From assembly GCF_000739775.1 (NCBI RefSeq), contig NZ_BBJH01000019.1, positions 123,665-187,664 of the forward strand: 64,000 bases of DNA, given 5' to 3'. The position numbers were made by a program, and so were the translations under genes. The notes beneath the pieces were generated by a model. It had not been told where the DNA came from. It saw only the letters and a program-made list of their open reading frames with translations, and searched no databases. Shown one piece after another: positions 8,122 to 17,583 of this stretch; within the stretch, counting starts at the first letter, position 1; every line of letters begins with the position of its first letter. The stretch is from Paraburkholderia heleia NBRC 101817. Lineage in GTDB: Bacteria > Pseudomonadota > Gammaproteobacteria > Burkholderiales > Burkholderiaceae.

Positions 8122-10428
8122 TCAGAATGCCGTCCCGATCTGGAACTGGAACTTCTGGTACTGGTCGCCCGTGTGCTTGGTAATCGGGAAGCCCATGCTC
8201 AGCTTGAGCGGCCCGATCGGCGAAATCCACGCGAGACCGAAGCCATAGCTGTAACGCAGGCCGTTCGCGCCAATGCTGTTGCCTTCCGTGCCCCAGACGT
8301 TACCACCATCGACGAACGTGAAGACGCGCAGCGTGCGGTCATAGCCCGTGCCCGGCAGCGGGAAGGTCAGCTCGATGTTGCCGACCAGCATCTTCGAACC
8401 GCCGATCGGGTCGTTCGTCGTCTTGTCGCGCGGACCCAGCGAGCTCGGCTCGTAGCCGCGCACAGATCCGATACCGCCGGCGTAGTAGTTCTTGAAGATC
8501 GGATACGGCTTGCCGCCGAGGCCGTTACCGTAGCCGCCCTGGAAGTTCATGCCCAGCACGAAGCCGCGCGAGAACGAGTAGTAGTACTGCGCCTGAATAT
8601 CGGCCTTGTAGTACTGCGTACCGCCGACCGGCGTGCCGTACTCGGCATTCGCCTGCGTGAAGTAGCCCTTGCTCGGCACGAGCGCGCTGTCACGCGCGTC
8701 GCGCGACCAGCCCACCGTGAGCGGCACGTTGTTCGACACGCGGCCGAACTCGTTCACGTAGTCGATATAGCTCTGCGGCGTGTTCGAGTCGATGTCGAGC
8801 GTGTCCTGCTCGAAGCCCGCGCCGAAGTACACCGTGTCGACTTCCGAGAACGGAATGCCGAACTTCAGGTCGCCGCCCATCGTGATGATGCGGAAGCTCG
8901 AATCGGTCGAGTAGTACAGCGGCTGGTACGTGCGGTAGTAGACGTCGGTAATGCGCTTGATGCCGTCCACCGTGAAATACGGATCCACCTGCGTGAGGGC
9001 CAGCGTGCGGTACGTTTTCGCGGTGTTCACGTTCAGCGAGAGCGAGGTACCCGAACCAAACACGTTGTCCTGCGACACACCCGCCGACAGCACCACCTTG
9101 TCCGTGGACGAGAAGCCCGCACCCAGCGTGATCGCGCCGGTCGGCTTTTCGGCGACCTTCACGTTCACGTCCACCTGGTCGGCAGTGCCTTCCACGGGCA
9201 CCGTGGTCACGTCGACGTCGGTGAAATAGCCCAGACGGTTGATTCGGTCCTTCGAGAGCGCGAGGCGGTTCGAATCGAACCACGAGCTTTCGAGCTGGCG
9301 CATTTCGCGGCGCACGACTTCGTCGCGGGTGCGCGTGTTGCCCACCACGTTGATGCGGCGCACGTACACGCGGCGGCTCGGATCGACCTGCAGCGTGAGG
9401 TTCACCGTGTGATTCGCCTGATCGATCTGCGGCAGCGCGTTGACGGTCGCGAACGCGTAACCGTACTCGCCGAGCTTGTCGACGATGGCTTTGGTCGTGG
9501 CCTGCAGCTTCTCGGCCGAGAAGGTATCGCCCGGCTTGATCTTGATGAGCTTCTTGAGCTCGGCCTCGCGGTCGAGCAGGTTGCCCGACAGCTGGATGCC
9601 CGACACCTTGTACGGCTCACCTTCGTGAATACCGATGGTGAGGTACATGTCCTTCTTGTCGGGCGAGATCGAGACCTGCGTCGAGTCGATGTTGAACTCG
9701 AGGTAGCCGTGGTTCAGGTAGTACGAGCGTACGTTCTCGAGGTCGCCCGTGAGCTTTTCCTTCGAGTAGAGGTCGTTCTTCGTGTACCACGAGAACCAGT
9801 TCGGCGTGGACAGCTGCATCTCCGAGAGAAGCGTGCCGCTGCTGTACGTCTTGTTGCCGATGAAGTTGATCTGGCGGATCTTCGCGCTCGGCCCTTCGAC
9901 CACCGAGAACAGCAGGCCGACGCGATTGCGGTCGATCGGTGTGACCGTGGTCGTGACCTCGGCGGCGTAGAAGCCGCGCGTGAGGTACTGGCGCTTGAGC
10001 TCCTGCTCGGCCTTGTCGACGAGCGCCTTGTCGTAGTAGCGGCCTTGCGAGAGGCCGACCGCGCGCAGCGCCTTCGTGAGGTTGTCCTTGTCGAATTCCT
10101 TGATGCCCGCGAAGTCGATCGTGCCGATGGCCGGGCGCTCCTGCACCTGCACCACCACGACGCCGCCTTCGGTGGCGATCTTCACGTCGTTGAAGAAGCC
10201 CGTCGCATACAGTGCGCGGATGGCCTCGGACGCCTTGTCGTCGGTGAACGTGTCGCCCTGCTTGATCGGCAGGTAGGCGAACACCGTGCCCGGCTCGACG
10301 CGCTGCAGCCCTTCGATGCGGATGTCCTGAACCACGAAAGGCGTCGTTGCTGCGTGGGCAACGAGTCCATGTGCGGCGATCGCCGCGGCCGCAACCGTTT
10401 TTGGAACCAAGCGATGAGGTCTAAACAA
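8122..10428 (-). CDS. bamA: Outer-membrane protein assembly factor BamA
   Basis: BamA is the essential Omp85 barrel that inserts beta-barrel proteins into the outer membrane. The 768-residue protein starts with a signal peptide ending near AHAATTPF. Five POTRA repeats follow (about residues 30-430; the first begins VQDIRIEGLQRVEPGTVFAYLP), then a 16-strand barrel with the conserved GSVRGYEPSSLGP (VRGF/Y motif, lid loop 6). The C-terminus is FQFQIGTAF with terminal Phe, the beta-signal. The neighbours rseP upstream and skp downstream match the conserved order. Confidence 0.98.
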   Translation of the reverse strand: MFRPHRLVPKTVAAAAIAAHGLVAHAATTPFVVQDIRIEGLQRVEPGTVFAYLPIKQGDTFTDDKASEAIRALYATGFFNDVKIATEGGVVVVQVQERPAIGTIDFAGIKEFDKDNLTKALRAVGLSQGRYYDKALVDKAEQELKRQYLTRGFYAAEVTTTVTPIDRNRVGLLFSVVEGPSAKIRQINFIGNKTYSSGTLLSEMQLSTPNWFSWYTKNDLYSKEKLTGDLENVRSYYLNHGYLEFNIDSTQVSISPDKKDMYLTIGIHEGEPYKVSGIQLSGNLLDREAELKKLIKIKPGDTFSAEKLQATTKAIVDKLGEYGYAFATVNALPQIDQANHTVNLTLQVDPSRRVYVRRINVVGNTRTRDEVVRREMRQLESSWFDSNRLALSKDRINRLGYFTDVDVTTVPVEGTADQVDVNVKVAEKPTGAITLGAGFSSTDKVVLSAGVSQDNVFGSGTSLSLNVNTAKTYRTLALTQVDPYFTVDGIKRITDVYYRTYQPLYYSTDSSFRIITMGGDLKFGIPFSEVDTVYFGAGFEQDTLDIDSNTPQSYIDYVNEFGRVSNNVPLTVGWSRDARDSALVPSKGYFTQANAEYGTPVGGTQYYKADIQAQYYYSFSRGFVLGMNFQGGYGNGLGGKPYPIFKNYYAGGIGSVRGYEPSSLGPRDKTTNDPIGGSKMLVGNIELTFPLPGTGYDRTLRVFTFVDGGNVWGTEGNSIGANGLRYSYGFGLAWISPIGPLKLSMGFPITKHTGDQYQKFQFQIGTAF

Positions 10429-10496
10429 CGTGCTTCCCCAATTATGTATAGCTGCATCAGGTCAGGCGGCCCGCCCACGGACGCCGCCAGACATCT

Positions 10497-11885
10497 TTAG
10501 AAATGGATTAACCGAGCCAGATCATTGAACAACGCGATCGCCGACAGTGCGACGATGCAGGCAAGTCCCGCGCGCTGCAGCACGAGCTGCCAGCGGTCCG
10601 AGACGGCTTTGCCCGTTACGGCTTCAACCGCATAATATAACAGATGCCCCCCGTCCAATACCGGAATTGGGAGCAGATTCAATACGCCGAGGCTGATGCT
10701 CACGAGGGCGAGGAACGACAGGAACGCCGAAGGACCGAGTCTCGCGCTCTTGCCGGCATAGTCGGCGATCGTCACCGGGCCCGACAGATTCTTCAGCGAG
10801 GCTTCGCCGGTGATCATGCGGCCGAACATCCGCAGCGAATACACGGCGATGTCCCACGTGCGATACGCACCGAGCCGCACGCTCTCGAGCGGCCCGTAGC
10901 GCACGTCCACGGAAGGCGCCTGCGCGGAGAGCGCCGCACCGATTCGACCCACTTCCTCGCCCGTCTGCGCGTCGCGCTGCAACGCGGGCGTCACGGTGAG
11001 CGTGAGCGTCTGCTGCGTGTGCTGGGCGGCGTCGCCGCGCGCGACCGTCAGCCGCACGGGCTTGCCCGCACGCGCCTTCACGTAGGCGATGAAAGTGCTT
11101 GCGCTGTCCACGGGCCGGCCGTCGACGGCGCGCAGTTGATCACCCGCTTGCAGCCCGGCATGTTGCGCCGCACTGCCCGCCTCTACGGCCGCCACCTTGA
11201 GCGTGTTGCCGCCCGCCTCGAGGCCGAGCTTCGTCATGAAGTCGTCGTCGAGATCCTTGCTGGTCAGTTGCGAGAGATCGAGCGGGAAATCGTAGGTGCC
11301 CTCGCCGTCACGCGCGGCAAGGACGACATGGCCCTGGTCGAACGCGGTTGCGAGCAGTTTCCAGCGCAGATCCGCCCACGAACGCACGGGCTCGGTGCGG
11401 CTGCCGTTTGCATCGCTCACCGAAAGAATCGTTTCGCCGCCCTGGAAGCCGGCCCGCGCCGCCGCCGACTGCGTGGGCGGCGCCGCGACGATGGCCTTCT
11501 GCTCGGTCACTCCGCTCGCGTAGACCACCGAAAAGAGCGCGACGGCCAGCACGAAATTGGCGATCGGCCCAGCCGCGACGATCGCAATGCGCTTGCCGAC
11601 CGGCTGGCGGTTGAACGCGTGAGGTAAGTCGTTCGCGGGAATCGGGTCGGGCGACTCGCGCTCGTCGAGCATCTTCACGTAGCCGCCGAGCGGCAGCGCC
11701 GCGATGGTCCACTCGGTGCCGCTCCTTTTGCTGACCCACTGGACGAGCGGCCGGCCAAAGCCGATCGAGAAACGCAGGACCTTCACGCCGCACAGACGCG
11801 CAACGCTGTAGTGCCCGTATTCGTGCACGACGACCAGCACGCCGATCGCCACGACGAATGCGACCAGTTCGGTAAGCAGGTTCAT
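10497..11885 (-). CDS. rseP: Site-2 intramembrane metalloprotease RseP
   Basis: RseP cleaves the transmembrane anti-sigma factor RseA after DegS, releasing sigma-E, and also clears signal peptides. The zinc motif HEYGH lies at residues 21-25 in the first membrane segment. The second metal-ligand motif, NLLPIPVLDGGH, lies near residues 405-416 in a later segment. Two PDZ domains fill the middle: GFQGGETILSVSD and GLQAGDQLRAVDGRPV mark their carboxylate-binding loops. At 462 residues it is normal. The site-2 protease next to bamA ties the stress response to outer-membrane assembly. Confidence 0.97.
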   Translation of the reverse strand: MNLLTELVAFVVAIGVLVVVHEYGHYSVARLCGVKVLRFSIGFGRPLVQWVSKRSGTEWTIAALPLGGYVKMLDERESPDPIPANDLPHAFNRQPVGKRIAIVAAGPIANFVLAVALFSVVYASGVTEQKAIVAAPPTQSAAARAGFQGGETILSVSDANGSRTEPVRSWADLRWKLLATAFDQGHVVLAARDGEGTYDFPLDLSQLTSKDLDDDFMTKLGLEAGGNTLKVAAVEAGSAAQHAGLQAGDQLRAVDGRPVDSASTFIAYVKARAGKPVRLTVARGDAAQHTQQTLTLTVTPALQRDAQTGEEVGRIGAALSAQAPSVDVRYGPLESVRLGAYRTWDIAVYSLRMFGRMITGEASLKNLSGPVTIADYAGKSARLGPSAFLSFLALVSISLGVLNLLPIPVLDGGHLLYYAVEAVTGKAVSDRWQLVLQRAGLACIVALSAIALFNDLARLIHF

Positions 11886-11924
11886 GAGCGCCTCCTTGGC
11901 TGGAAGCAGCGCACCGGTGCGGGA

Positions 11925-11962
11925 GCGGCCCCGAGGTCAGGCTCGCGTGCCTGAGGGGCCGC
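11925..11962. repeat. Imperfect hairpin in the dxr-rseP gap
   Basis: GCGGCCCC and TCAGGC pair with GCCTGA and GGGGCCGC across a GAGG bulge. The stem is GC-rich and has no T-run, so it is not a classic intrinsic terminator. It may tune read-through or RNA stability. Confidence 0.5.
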
Positions 11963-11994
11963 CAGGGCCCTTCCGCAAGCCCCTCGCTGACCTG

Positions 11995-13176
11995 TCAGGC
12001 CGGCACCGGCAGGCTGTCGATGATGGTGTGAGCCGCGCGGCGGGCGGCCGCGTCGGCTTCGAGCACGACTTCGAGACTCGACGCGTTGCGGTTCTCGAGC
12101 GCGTTCAGTACGGCATCCACCGTTTGGGCGATGGCCATGAAGCCGATGCGCCGGTTCAAGAATGCTTCCACTGCAACTTCGTTCGCCGCGTTCAGCGCCG
12201 CGCTCGCCACGCCCCCGGCCGCCAATGCCTGCATCGCGAGTGCGAGACACGGAAAGCGCGCGTAGTCGGGCTTTTCGAACGTCAGCGTCGCAATTTGCGC
12301 GAGATCGAGCTGCGCGACGCCGGAATCGACACGGTCCGGGTACGCCAGCGCGTGCGCGATCGGCGTGCGCATGTCGGGGTTGCCTAGTTGCGCGAGCACC
12401 GATCCGTCGGCATACGACACCATCGAGTGGATCACGCTCTGCGGGTGAATCAGCACGTCGATGCGCTCGCCCGGCAGGTCGAACAGGTAGTGCGCCTCGA
12501 TCACTTCGAGGCCCTTGTTCATCATCGTGGCCGAATCGACGGAGATCTTGCGGCCCATCGACCAGTTCGGGTGCTTGCAGGCCTCGTCGGGCGTCACGTT
12601 CACGAGCGTCGAGGGCTCGCGGGTACGGAACGGGCCGCCCGAGGCGGTCAGGATGATCTTCGTGACGCCGTCGCGCTCGGCGTTCTCGCGCGGAAAGCAC
12701 TGGAACACGGCGTTGTGCTCGCTGTCGAGCGGCAGCAGCACGGCGCCGCTGTCGCATACGGCATCGATGAAGATGTCGCCCGACATCACGAGCGCTTCCT
12801 TGTTGGCGAGCAGGATCTGCTTGCCGGCCTTCGCCGCCGCGAGCGTGGGTGCGAGACCCGCCGCGCCGACGATGGCCGCGACCACCGTGTCGCAGCCGTC
12901 GCTCTTCGAGACTTCGACGAGCGCCTGCGGCCCGTAGGTCACGACGGTTTTCGAGCCGGCCGCGCGCAGCTTGCGCTCGACCTGGGCGGCGGTGTCGGCG
13001 TCGCCGACCACGGCCACTTCGGGGGCAAAGCGCAGGCATTGCTCGACGAGCTTCTCGCCGTTGCGATGCGCGGTGAGCGCATAGACCGAGAAGCGTTGCG
13101 GATGACGCGCGACGACGTCGAGCGTGCTGTCTCCGATCGAGCCCGTGGAACCGAGCAGTGTGAGTCGTTTTTGCAT
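11995..13176 (-). CDS. dxr: 1-deoxy-D-xylulose 5-phosphate reductoisomerase
   Basis: Dxr (IspC) makes 2-C-methyl-D-erythritol 4-phosphate, the committed step of non-mevalonate isoprenoid synthesis, using NADPH and a divalent metal. The 393-residue protein opens with the Rossmann motif LLGSTGSIGDSTLD. It contains LLANKEALV, the metal/substrate segment TASGGPFRT, and NWSMGRKISVDSATMMNKGLE. I use the ATG at 13176 (MQKRLTLL); a TTG two codons upstream is also in frame. It sits between cdsA and rseP, so isoprenoid and undecaprenyl precursor genes share the transcript. Confidence 0.97.
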   Translation of the reverse strand: MQKRLTLLGSTGSIGDSTLDVVARHPQRFSVYALTAHRNGEKLVEQCLRFAPEVAVVGDADTAAQVERKLRAAGSKTVVTYGPQALVEVSKSDGCDTVVAAIVGAAGLAPTLAAAKAGKQILLANKEALVMSGDIFIDAVCDSGAVLLPLDSEHNAVFQCFPRENAERDGVTKIILTASGGPFRTREPSTLVNVTPDEACKHPNWSMGRKISVDSATMMNKGLEVIEAHYLFDLPGERIDVLIHPQSVIHSMVSYADGSVLAQLGNPDMRTPIAHALAYPDRVDSGVAQLDLAQIATLTFEKPDYARFPCLALAMQALAAGGVASAALNAANEVAVEAFLNRRIGFMAIAQTVDAVLNALENRNASSLEVVLEADAAARRAAHTIIDSLPVPA

Positions 13177-13213
13177 ATTCAAATCTCTAACCGGGCGTCC
13201 TGGCGAGGCGCCT

Positions 13214-14023
13214 TTAGCCGAGCAGCAGCATGGCGAGCGGCAGCACGGGCAGCAGTGCGTCGATGCGGTCGAGGACTCCGCCGTGGCCCGGCAGGAGGCC
13301 GCTCGAATCCTTCACGCCGGCCTGGCGCTTCAGCATCGACTCGAACAGATCGCCGATCACGCTGAACGCGACCAGCACGGTAAGTACGAAAAGCGCACGG
13401 CCGAGCCCGATCTGGGCGGCGAGCGCGGAATACAGCGTGGGTTCGAACGCGTGCAGCGCGATCGCCGCGCCCGACACCACCATCACGGCGGCCCAGCCGC
13501 CCACGGCACCTTCCCAGGTCTTGCCGGGGCTGATCGCAGGCGCAAGCTTATGCTTTCCGAATGCCTTACCCGCAAAGTATGCGCCGATATCGGCCAGCCA
13601 GACCACGAGCAAAAGGGACAAAACAAACGCCACGCCGGCCGTGCGCGCGGCCACGAGGGCATGCCAGCAAGCGGCGAACACGACGAGCCCGGCGGCCAGC
13701 AGGAAGGCGCGCCAGGCGCCGGCGGCGAGCACCGGCTTGCGCAGCAGCACGTAAGGGCCGGCGATGATCCAGAAGACGCCCGCCGCCTGAAAGAGCGGCC
13801 GGGGCTCGGGCAGGCGCGTGCTGATCGCCACGGCGGCCGCGGCGATCACGGCGTAGACGATCGAGCCGGCCGCGCCCGCCTTCAGGAGGCGCGCCCACTC
13901 CCACGCGGCGAACACGACCACGACGCCGATCAGCGCGCCGAACGCCGTCACCGGCGCGAACAGCGTGATCGGCAGCAGGACTGCCAGCAGGACGAGCGCC
14001 GTAATGACGCGGGTCTTCAGCAT
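13214..14023 (-). CDS. cdsA: Phosphatidate cytidylyltransferase
   Basis: CdsA forms CDP-diacylglycerol from phosphatidic acid and CTP at the inner membrane, the branch point of phospholipid synthesis. The 269-residue protein is mostly hydrophobic, with about seven or eight membrane segments. It carries SPGKTWEGAVGG and the C-terminal KRQAGVKDSSGLLPGHGGVLDRID, the CDP-diglyceride synthetase signature with paired Asp residues. Its ATG lies inside the uppS 3' end (7-bp overlap), which implies translational coupling. Confidence 0.97.
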   Translation of the reverse strand: MLKTRVITALVLLAVLLPITLFAPVTAFGALIGVVVVFAAWEWARLLKAGAAGSIVYAVIAAAAVAISTRLPEPRPLFQAAGVFWIIAGPYVLLRKPVLAAGAWRAFLLAAGLVVFAACWHALVAARTAGVAFVLSLLLVVWLADIGAYFAGKAFGKHKLAPAISPGKTWEGAVGGWAAVMVVSGAAIALHAFEPTLYSALAAQIGLGRALFVLTVLVAFSVIGDLFESMLKRQAGVKDSSGLLPGHGGVLDRIDALLPVLPLAMLLLG

Positions 14024-14793
14024 GAAAGCGAATCGGCGTTCTGGGCGACGACCTGCGCGCTCGTGCGGCCGAAGCGGCGCTCGCGCTCGGCATACGACGC
14101 AATGGCGCGGTTGAGCGCTTCGGCGTCGAAATCCGGCCAGAACGTGTCGGTGAAATAGAACTCGGCGTAGGCGAGTTGCCAGAGCAGGAAGTTGCTCACC
14201 CGCTGCTCGCCGCCCGTGCGGATGAAGAGGTCCGGTTCCGGTGCGTAGGCCATCGCCAGATGCTGGGACAGCGTGTCTTCGGTGACGGGAACCGGCTGCG
14301 CCGTGGCCGCGGCCTCCTCGACCAGCTTGCGCGTGGCCTGGAGGATGTCCCAGCGGCCGCCGTAGTTCGCGGCGATCGTGAGCGTGAGACGGGTGTTGCG
14401 CGCGGTCTTGGTTTCCGCGCGGCGAATCAGGTCCTGGATGCGCTCGTTGAACATCGACAGGTCGCCGACCACGCGCAGGCGAATGCCGTTCGCGTGCAGG
14501 CGCGCCACTTCGCGCTCGAGCGCGGTGACGAAAAGGCGCATGAGGAACGACACTTCGTCGGTCGGGCGGCGCCAGTTCTCGGAACTGAAGGCGAAGAGCG
14601 TGACGTATTCGACGCCGCGCGCCACGCACGCTTCGACGACCGAACGCACGGCGTCGACGCCGCGCGTGTGGCCCGCGACGCGCGGCAGGCGCCGCTGGGT
14701 TGCCCAACGGCCATTGCCGTCCATGATGATCGCGATGTGGCGCGGCACGGCCGCCACGTCGGGCACGCGAACGGTTGAGCTGGTATAGGTCAT
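14017..14793 (-). CDS. uppS: Undecaprenyl diphosphate synthase
   Basis: UppS condenses eight IPP units onto FPP to give the C55 carrier lipid used for peptidoglycan and O-antigen. The 258-residue protein contains HIAIIMDGNGRWA with the catalytic Asp, FAFSSENWRRP, and the C-terminal DLFIRTGGEQRVSNFLLWQ, all cis-prenyltransferase signatures. It overlaps cdsA by 7 bp and follows frr by 71 bp. Confidence 0.97.
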   Translation of the reverse strand: MTYTSSTVRVPDVAAVPRHIAIIMDGNGRWATQRRLPRVAGHTRGVDAVRSVVEACVARGVEYVTLFAFSSENWRRPTDEVSFLMRLFVTALEREVARLHANGIRLRVVGDLSMFNERIQDLIRRAETKTARNTRLTLTIAANYGGRWDILQATRKLVEEAAATAQPVPVTEDTLSQHLAMAYAPEPDLFIRTGGEQRVSNFLLWQLAYAEFYFTDTFWPDFDAEALNRAIASYAERERRFGRTSAQVVAQNADSLSC

Positions 14794-14864
14794 GGCCGTC
14801 GGACTGTAACTGCGATGAAAAGGGAAACCGCCGGAAATCTGGCGAATCGGGAAGCCCTGAGGCC

Positions 14865-15425
14865 TCAGACCGTCATGATCTCGGCTTCCTTCGTCTGCAC
14901 GAGCTTGTCGATCTCGGTCACGAAGCGGTCCGTCAACTTCTGGACGTCGTCACTGCCACGGCGCTCGTCGTCTTCGGAAATTTCCTTGTCCTTCACGAGC
15001 TTCTTGAGCTGCTCGTTGGCGTCGCGACGCAGGTTGCGCACGGCCACCTTCGCCGTTTCACCTTCGTTCTTGACGACCTTCGTGAGCTCCTTGCGGCGCT
15101 CTTCGGTGAGCGCGGGCATCGGCACGCGGATCAGGTCGCCATGCGTAGCCGGGTTCAGGCCGAGATCCGACTCGCGGATCGCCTTTTCGATGACCGGCAC
15201 CATCTTCTTTTCCCACGCCTGCACGCCGATCGTGCGCGCGTCGACGAGCGTGAGGTTCGCGACCTGCGAGATGGGCACGGGCGAGCCGTAGTAGTCGACC
15301 TGGATGTGGTCGAGCAAGCCGGTATGGGCGCGGCCCGTGCGGATTTTCGCCAGATCGCTCTTGAACGCTTCGATCGAGCGCTGCATTTTCTGCTCGGCGC
15401 CCTTCTTGATGTCAGCCACAGCCAT
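14865..15425 (-). CDS. frr: Ribosome recycling factor
   Basis: RRF acts with EF-G to split post-termination ribosomes. The 186-residue protein begins MAVADIKKGAEQKMQRSIEA and contains KIRTGRAHTGLLDHIQVDYYG, then AWEKKMVPVIEKAIRESDLG and LTEERRKELTKVVKNEGE, matching the family from end to end. It lies between pyrH and uppS as in most betaproteobacteria. Confidence 0.98.
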   Translation of the reverse strand: MAVADIKKGAEQKMQRSIEAFKSDLAKIRTGRAHTGLLDHIQVDYYGSPVPISQVANLTLVDARTIGVQAWEKKMVPVIEKAIRESDLGLNPATHGDLIRVPMPALTEERRKELTKVVKNEGETAKVAVRNLRRDANEQLKKLVKDKEISEDDERRGSDDVQKLTDRFVTEIDKLVQTKEAEIMTV

Positions 15426-15517
15426 TTTGATACCTCCGAACCTTCATAACGGAACGGGCCCGCCGGCGCGCTGATGGGCGGCGCGGCCCGTGTTCGAACC
15501 TCTCGTGAAACGAGAGT

Positions 15518-16234
15518 TTACACGTGGACGAGCGTACCTTCGTCTTCGCCCAGAACGATGCGCTTGAGGGCACCCGGCTTGACGATGGAAAAAACCCGGA
15601 TCGGCAGCTTCTGGTCGCGGCACAGCGCGAACGCGGTGGCGTCCATCACCTGCAGGTTGCGGCCAATTGCCTCATCGAAGCTGATCGTCGAGTAGCGCGT
15701 GGCGGCCGGGTCCTTCTTCGGGTCGGCCGAGTAGACGCCGTCGACCTTGGTGGCCTTCAGCACGACTTCGGCGCCGACTTCCGAGCCGCGCAGCGCAGCA
15801 GCGGTGTCGGTGGTGAAGAACGGGTTGCCCGTGCCCGCGGCGAAGATCACGACCTTGCCTTCCTCGAGCTGACGAATCGCGCGCGGGCGGATGTACGGCT
15901 CGACGACCTGGTCCATGCGCAGCGCCGACTGCACGCGCGCCTCGATGCCCGCGTGACGCATGGCGTCCTGCAGCGCGAGCGCGTTCATCATCGTGGCCAG
16001 CATGCCCATGTAGTCGGCCGTCGCGCGGTCCATGCCGGCCGCGCCGCCCGCGACACCGCGGAAAATGTTGCCGCCGCCGATCACGACTGCGAGCTGGGTG
16101 CCCAGACGCACCACCTCGGCCACGTCCGCCACCATACGTTCGATCGTGGCGCGATTGATGCCAAAGGCATCATCGCCCATCAGGGCTTCGCCGGAAAGTT
16201 TGAGCAGGACGCGTTTATAGGCGGGTGTGGGCAT
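15518..16234 (-). CDS. pyrH: Uridylate kinase
   Basis: PyrH phosphorylates UMP to UDP as an allosteric hexamer of the amino-acid-kinase fold. The 238-residue protein has KRVLLKLSGEALMGDD (phosphate-binding Lys), VVIGGGNIFRG, MDQVVEPYIRPRA, FAAGTGNPFFTTDTAAALR and VLKATKVDGVYSADPKK. I chose ATG at 16234 (MPTPAYKR). A TTG at 16258 is in frame, but the extra eight residues are not family-like. No strong Shine-Dalgarno is visible upstream of the chosen start. Confidence 0.97.
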   Translation of the reverse strand: MPTPAYKRVLLKLSGEALMGDDAFGINRATIERMVADVAEVVRLGTQLAVVIGGGNIFRGVAGGAAGMDRATADYMGMLATMMNALALQDAMRHAGIEARVQSALRMDQVVEPYIRPRAIRQLEEGKVVIFAAGTGNPFFTTDTAAALRGSEVGAEVVLKATKVDGVYSADPKKDPAATRYSTISFDEAIGRNLQVMDATAFALCRDQKLPIRVFSIVKPGALKRIVLGEDEGTLVHV

Positions 16235-16450
16235 GGAGGTATCCAGGATCGCGCGCAAAGGGCAATAACTTGAAACTGTAGGGGTGAAATACGGCTTCGG
16301 GCAAGCGCCGCCAGAAATAGCGAAGATTTCCGACGCCGCGCACGGCGGGGGACTGCCATGCGCGTCGCCGCTACGCTGCCCGCCGCGGCGGATTGCTCCG
16401 CCACGGCTTACAACTCAGCAGACTGCGGTGCTGCAACAACTGCGGTTGCC

Positions 16451-16480
16451 GCCCGCCGCGTCAGGCGCGGCGAGGCGGGC
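16451..16480. repeat. GC-rich hairpin just after tsf
   Basis: GCCCGCC and GGCGGGC form the outer stem, with an inner CCGCG/CGCGG stem around TCAGG. It lies in the 257-bp tsf-pyrH gap about 12 bp beyond the tsf stop. It lacks a T-run on the minus strand, so any effect on transcription is uncertain; it may protect the upstream mRNA end. Confidence 0.5.
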
Positions 16481-16491
16481 CGAGCCGTTTT

Positions 16492-17373
16492 TTATTGCTG
16501 CTTTGCAGCAGCGACTTGCGCGGCCACTTCGGCAGCGAAGTCGTCCTGGCGCTTCTCGATGCCTTCGCCCACCACGAAGAGGGCGAACTTCTGCACCGTC
16601 GTGCCGGCAGCCTTGAGCATCTGCTCGATCGTCTGCTTGTCGTTCTTCACGAACGGCTGGTTCAGCAGCGAGACTTCCTTCAGGTACTTCTGGACCGAAC
16701 CTTCAACCATCTTCGCGACGATCTCAGCCGGCTTGCCCGATTCGGCGGCCTTCTGCTCGGCGATGCTGCGCTCCTTGGCGATCAGGTCGGCCGGCACGTC
16801 GTCCGACGACAGCGAGACCGGCTTCATCGCGGCGATGTGCATCGCGACGTCCTTGCCCACTTGCTCGTCCGCGCCCGTGTATTCGACCAGCACGCCGATG
16901 CGCGTGCCATGCAGGTACGCAGCGAGCTTGTTGGCGGTTTCGAAACGCGCGAAACGGCGGATCGAGAGGTTTTCGCCAATCTTGCCGACGAGTGCCGAAC
17001 GCACTGCGTCAACCGTCGAGCCGTCGAGCGCCAGCGCCGACAGCGCGGCGACGTCAGCCGGGTTCTGCTTGACGACCAGCTCCGCGACCTTCTTCGAGAA
17101 ACCGATGAAGTCGTCGTTCTTCGAAACGAAGTCGGTTTCGCAGTTCAGTTCGACGATCGCGCCGGCGCCGCCTTCGATGAACGAAGCGATCACGCCTTCA
17201 GCCGTGACACGCGAAGCGGCCTTGCTGGCCTTGTTGCCGAGCTTCACGCGCAGCAGTTCTTCGGCACGCGCCAGGTCGCCGTCGGCTTCCGTCAGCGCCT
17301 TCTTGCATTCCATCATCGGCGCATCGGTCTTCGCGCGCAGTTCTGCCACCATGCTTGCGGTAATTGCCGCCAT
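16492..17373 (-). CDS. tsf: Translation elongation factor Ts
   Basis: EF-Ts exchanges GDP for GTP on EF-Tu. The 293-residue protein has the N-terminal UBA-like domain (MAAITASMVAELRAKTDAPM) and MECKKALTEADGDLARAEEL. The EF-Tu-contacting TDFV signature appears as NCETDFVSKNDDF, and two core repeats follow. Two consecutive ATGs occur at 17376 and 17373. The second gives better spacing from AAGGAG and matches the usual N-terminus. It is 210 bp downstream of rpsB, with a terminator in between. Confidence 0.98.
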   Translation of the reverse strand: MAAITASMVAELRAKTDAPMMECKKALTEADGDLARAEELLRVKLGNKASKAASRVTAEGVIASFIEGGAGAIVELNCETDFVSKNDDFIGFSKKVAELVVKQNPADVAALSALALDGSTVDAVRSALVGKIGENLSIRRFARFETANKLAAYLHGTRIGVLVEYTGADEQVGKDVAMHIAAMKPVSLSSDDVPADLIAKERSIAEQKAAESGKPAEIVAKMVEGSVQKYLKEVSLLNQPFVKNDKQTIEQMLKAAGTTVQKFALFVVGEGIEKRQDDFAAEVAAQVAAAKQQ

Positions 17374-17531
17374 CATTCGCTCCTTGAGTCTGTCTGGTAC
17401 ACGCCGCCCGCCTTTCGACGCGGCCGGCAGAAATTCGTTTCCGTCTGAGCCTGCGGTGAAACGCTTTTTTACAGCTGCTTCTACAGGGCTACGGTGCCGC
17501 TCATGTGACGCGGCGACGAAAGTCGCGGCTT

Positions 17532-17563
17532 AAAAAAAAGGGGCCTATGGAAAGCCCCCTTTT
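17532..17563 (-). terminator. Intrinsic terminator/attenuator between rpsB and tsf
   Basis: On the minus strand AAAAGGGGGC, a short loop and GCCCCTTTT form a stem followed by eight T residues. It lies 20 bp after the rpsB stop, so only part of the rpsB transcript should read into tsf. Confidence 0.85.
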
Positions 17564-17583
17564 CTTGCCGGACACGGGGCAGC

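Noticed and set aside
8083..10500. A very long plus-strand open frame (about 805 codons) opposite bamA
   Set aside because: It mirrors bamA codon for codon in a GC-rich genome. Its predicted protein is Arg/His/Val-rich with no domain, while the minus strand encodes an intact BamA.
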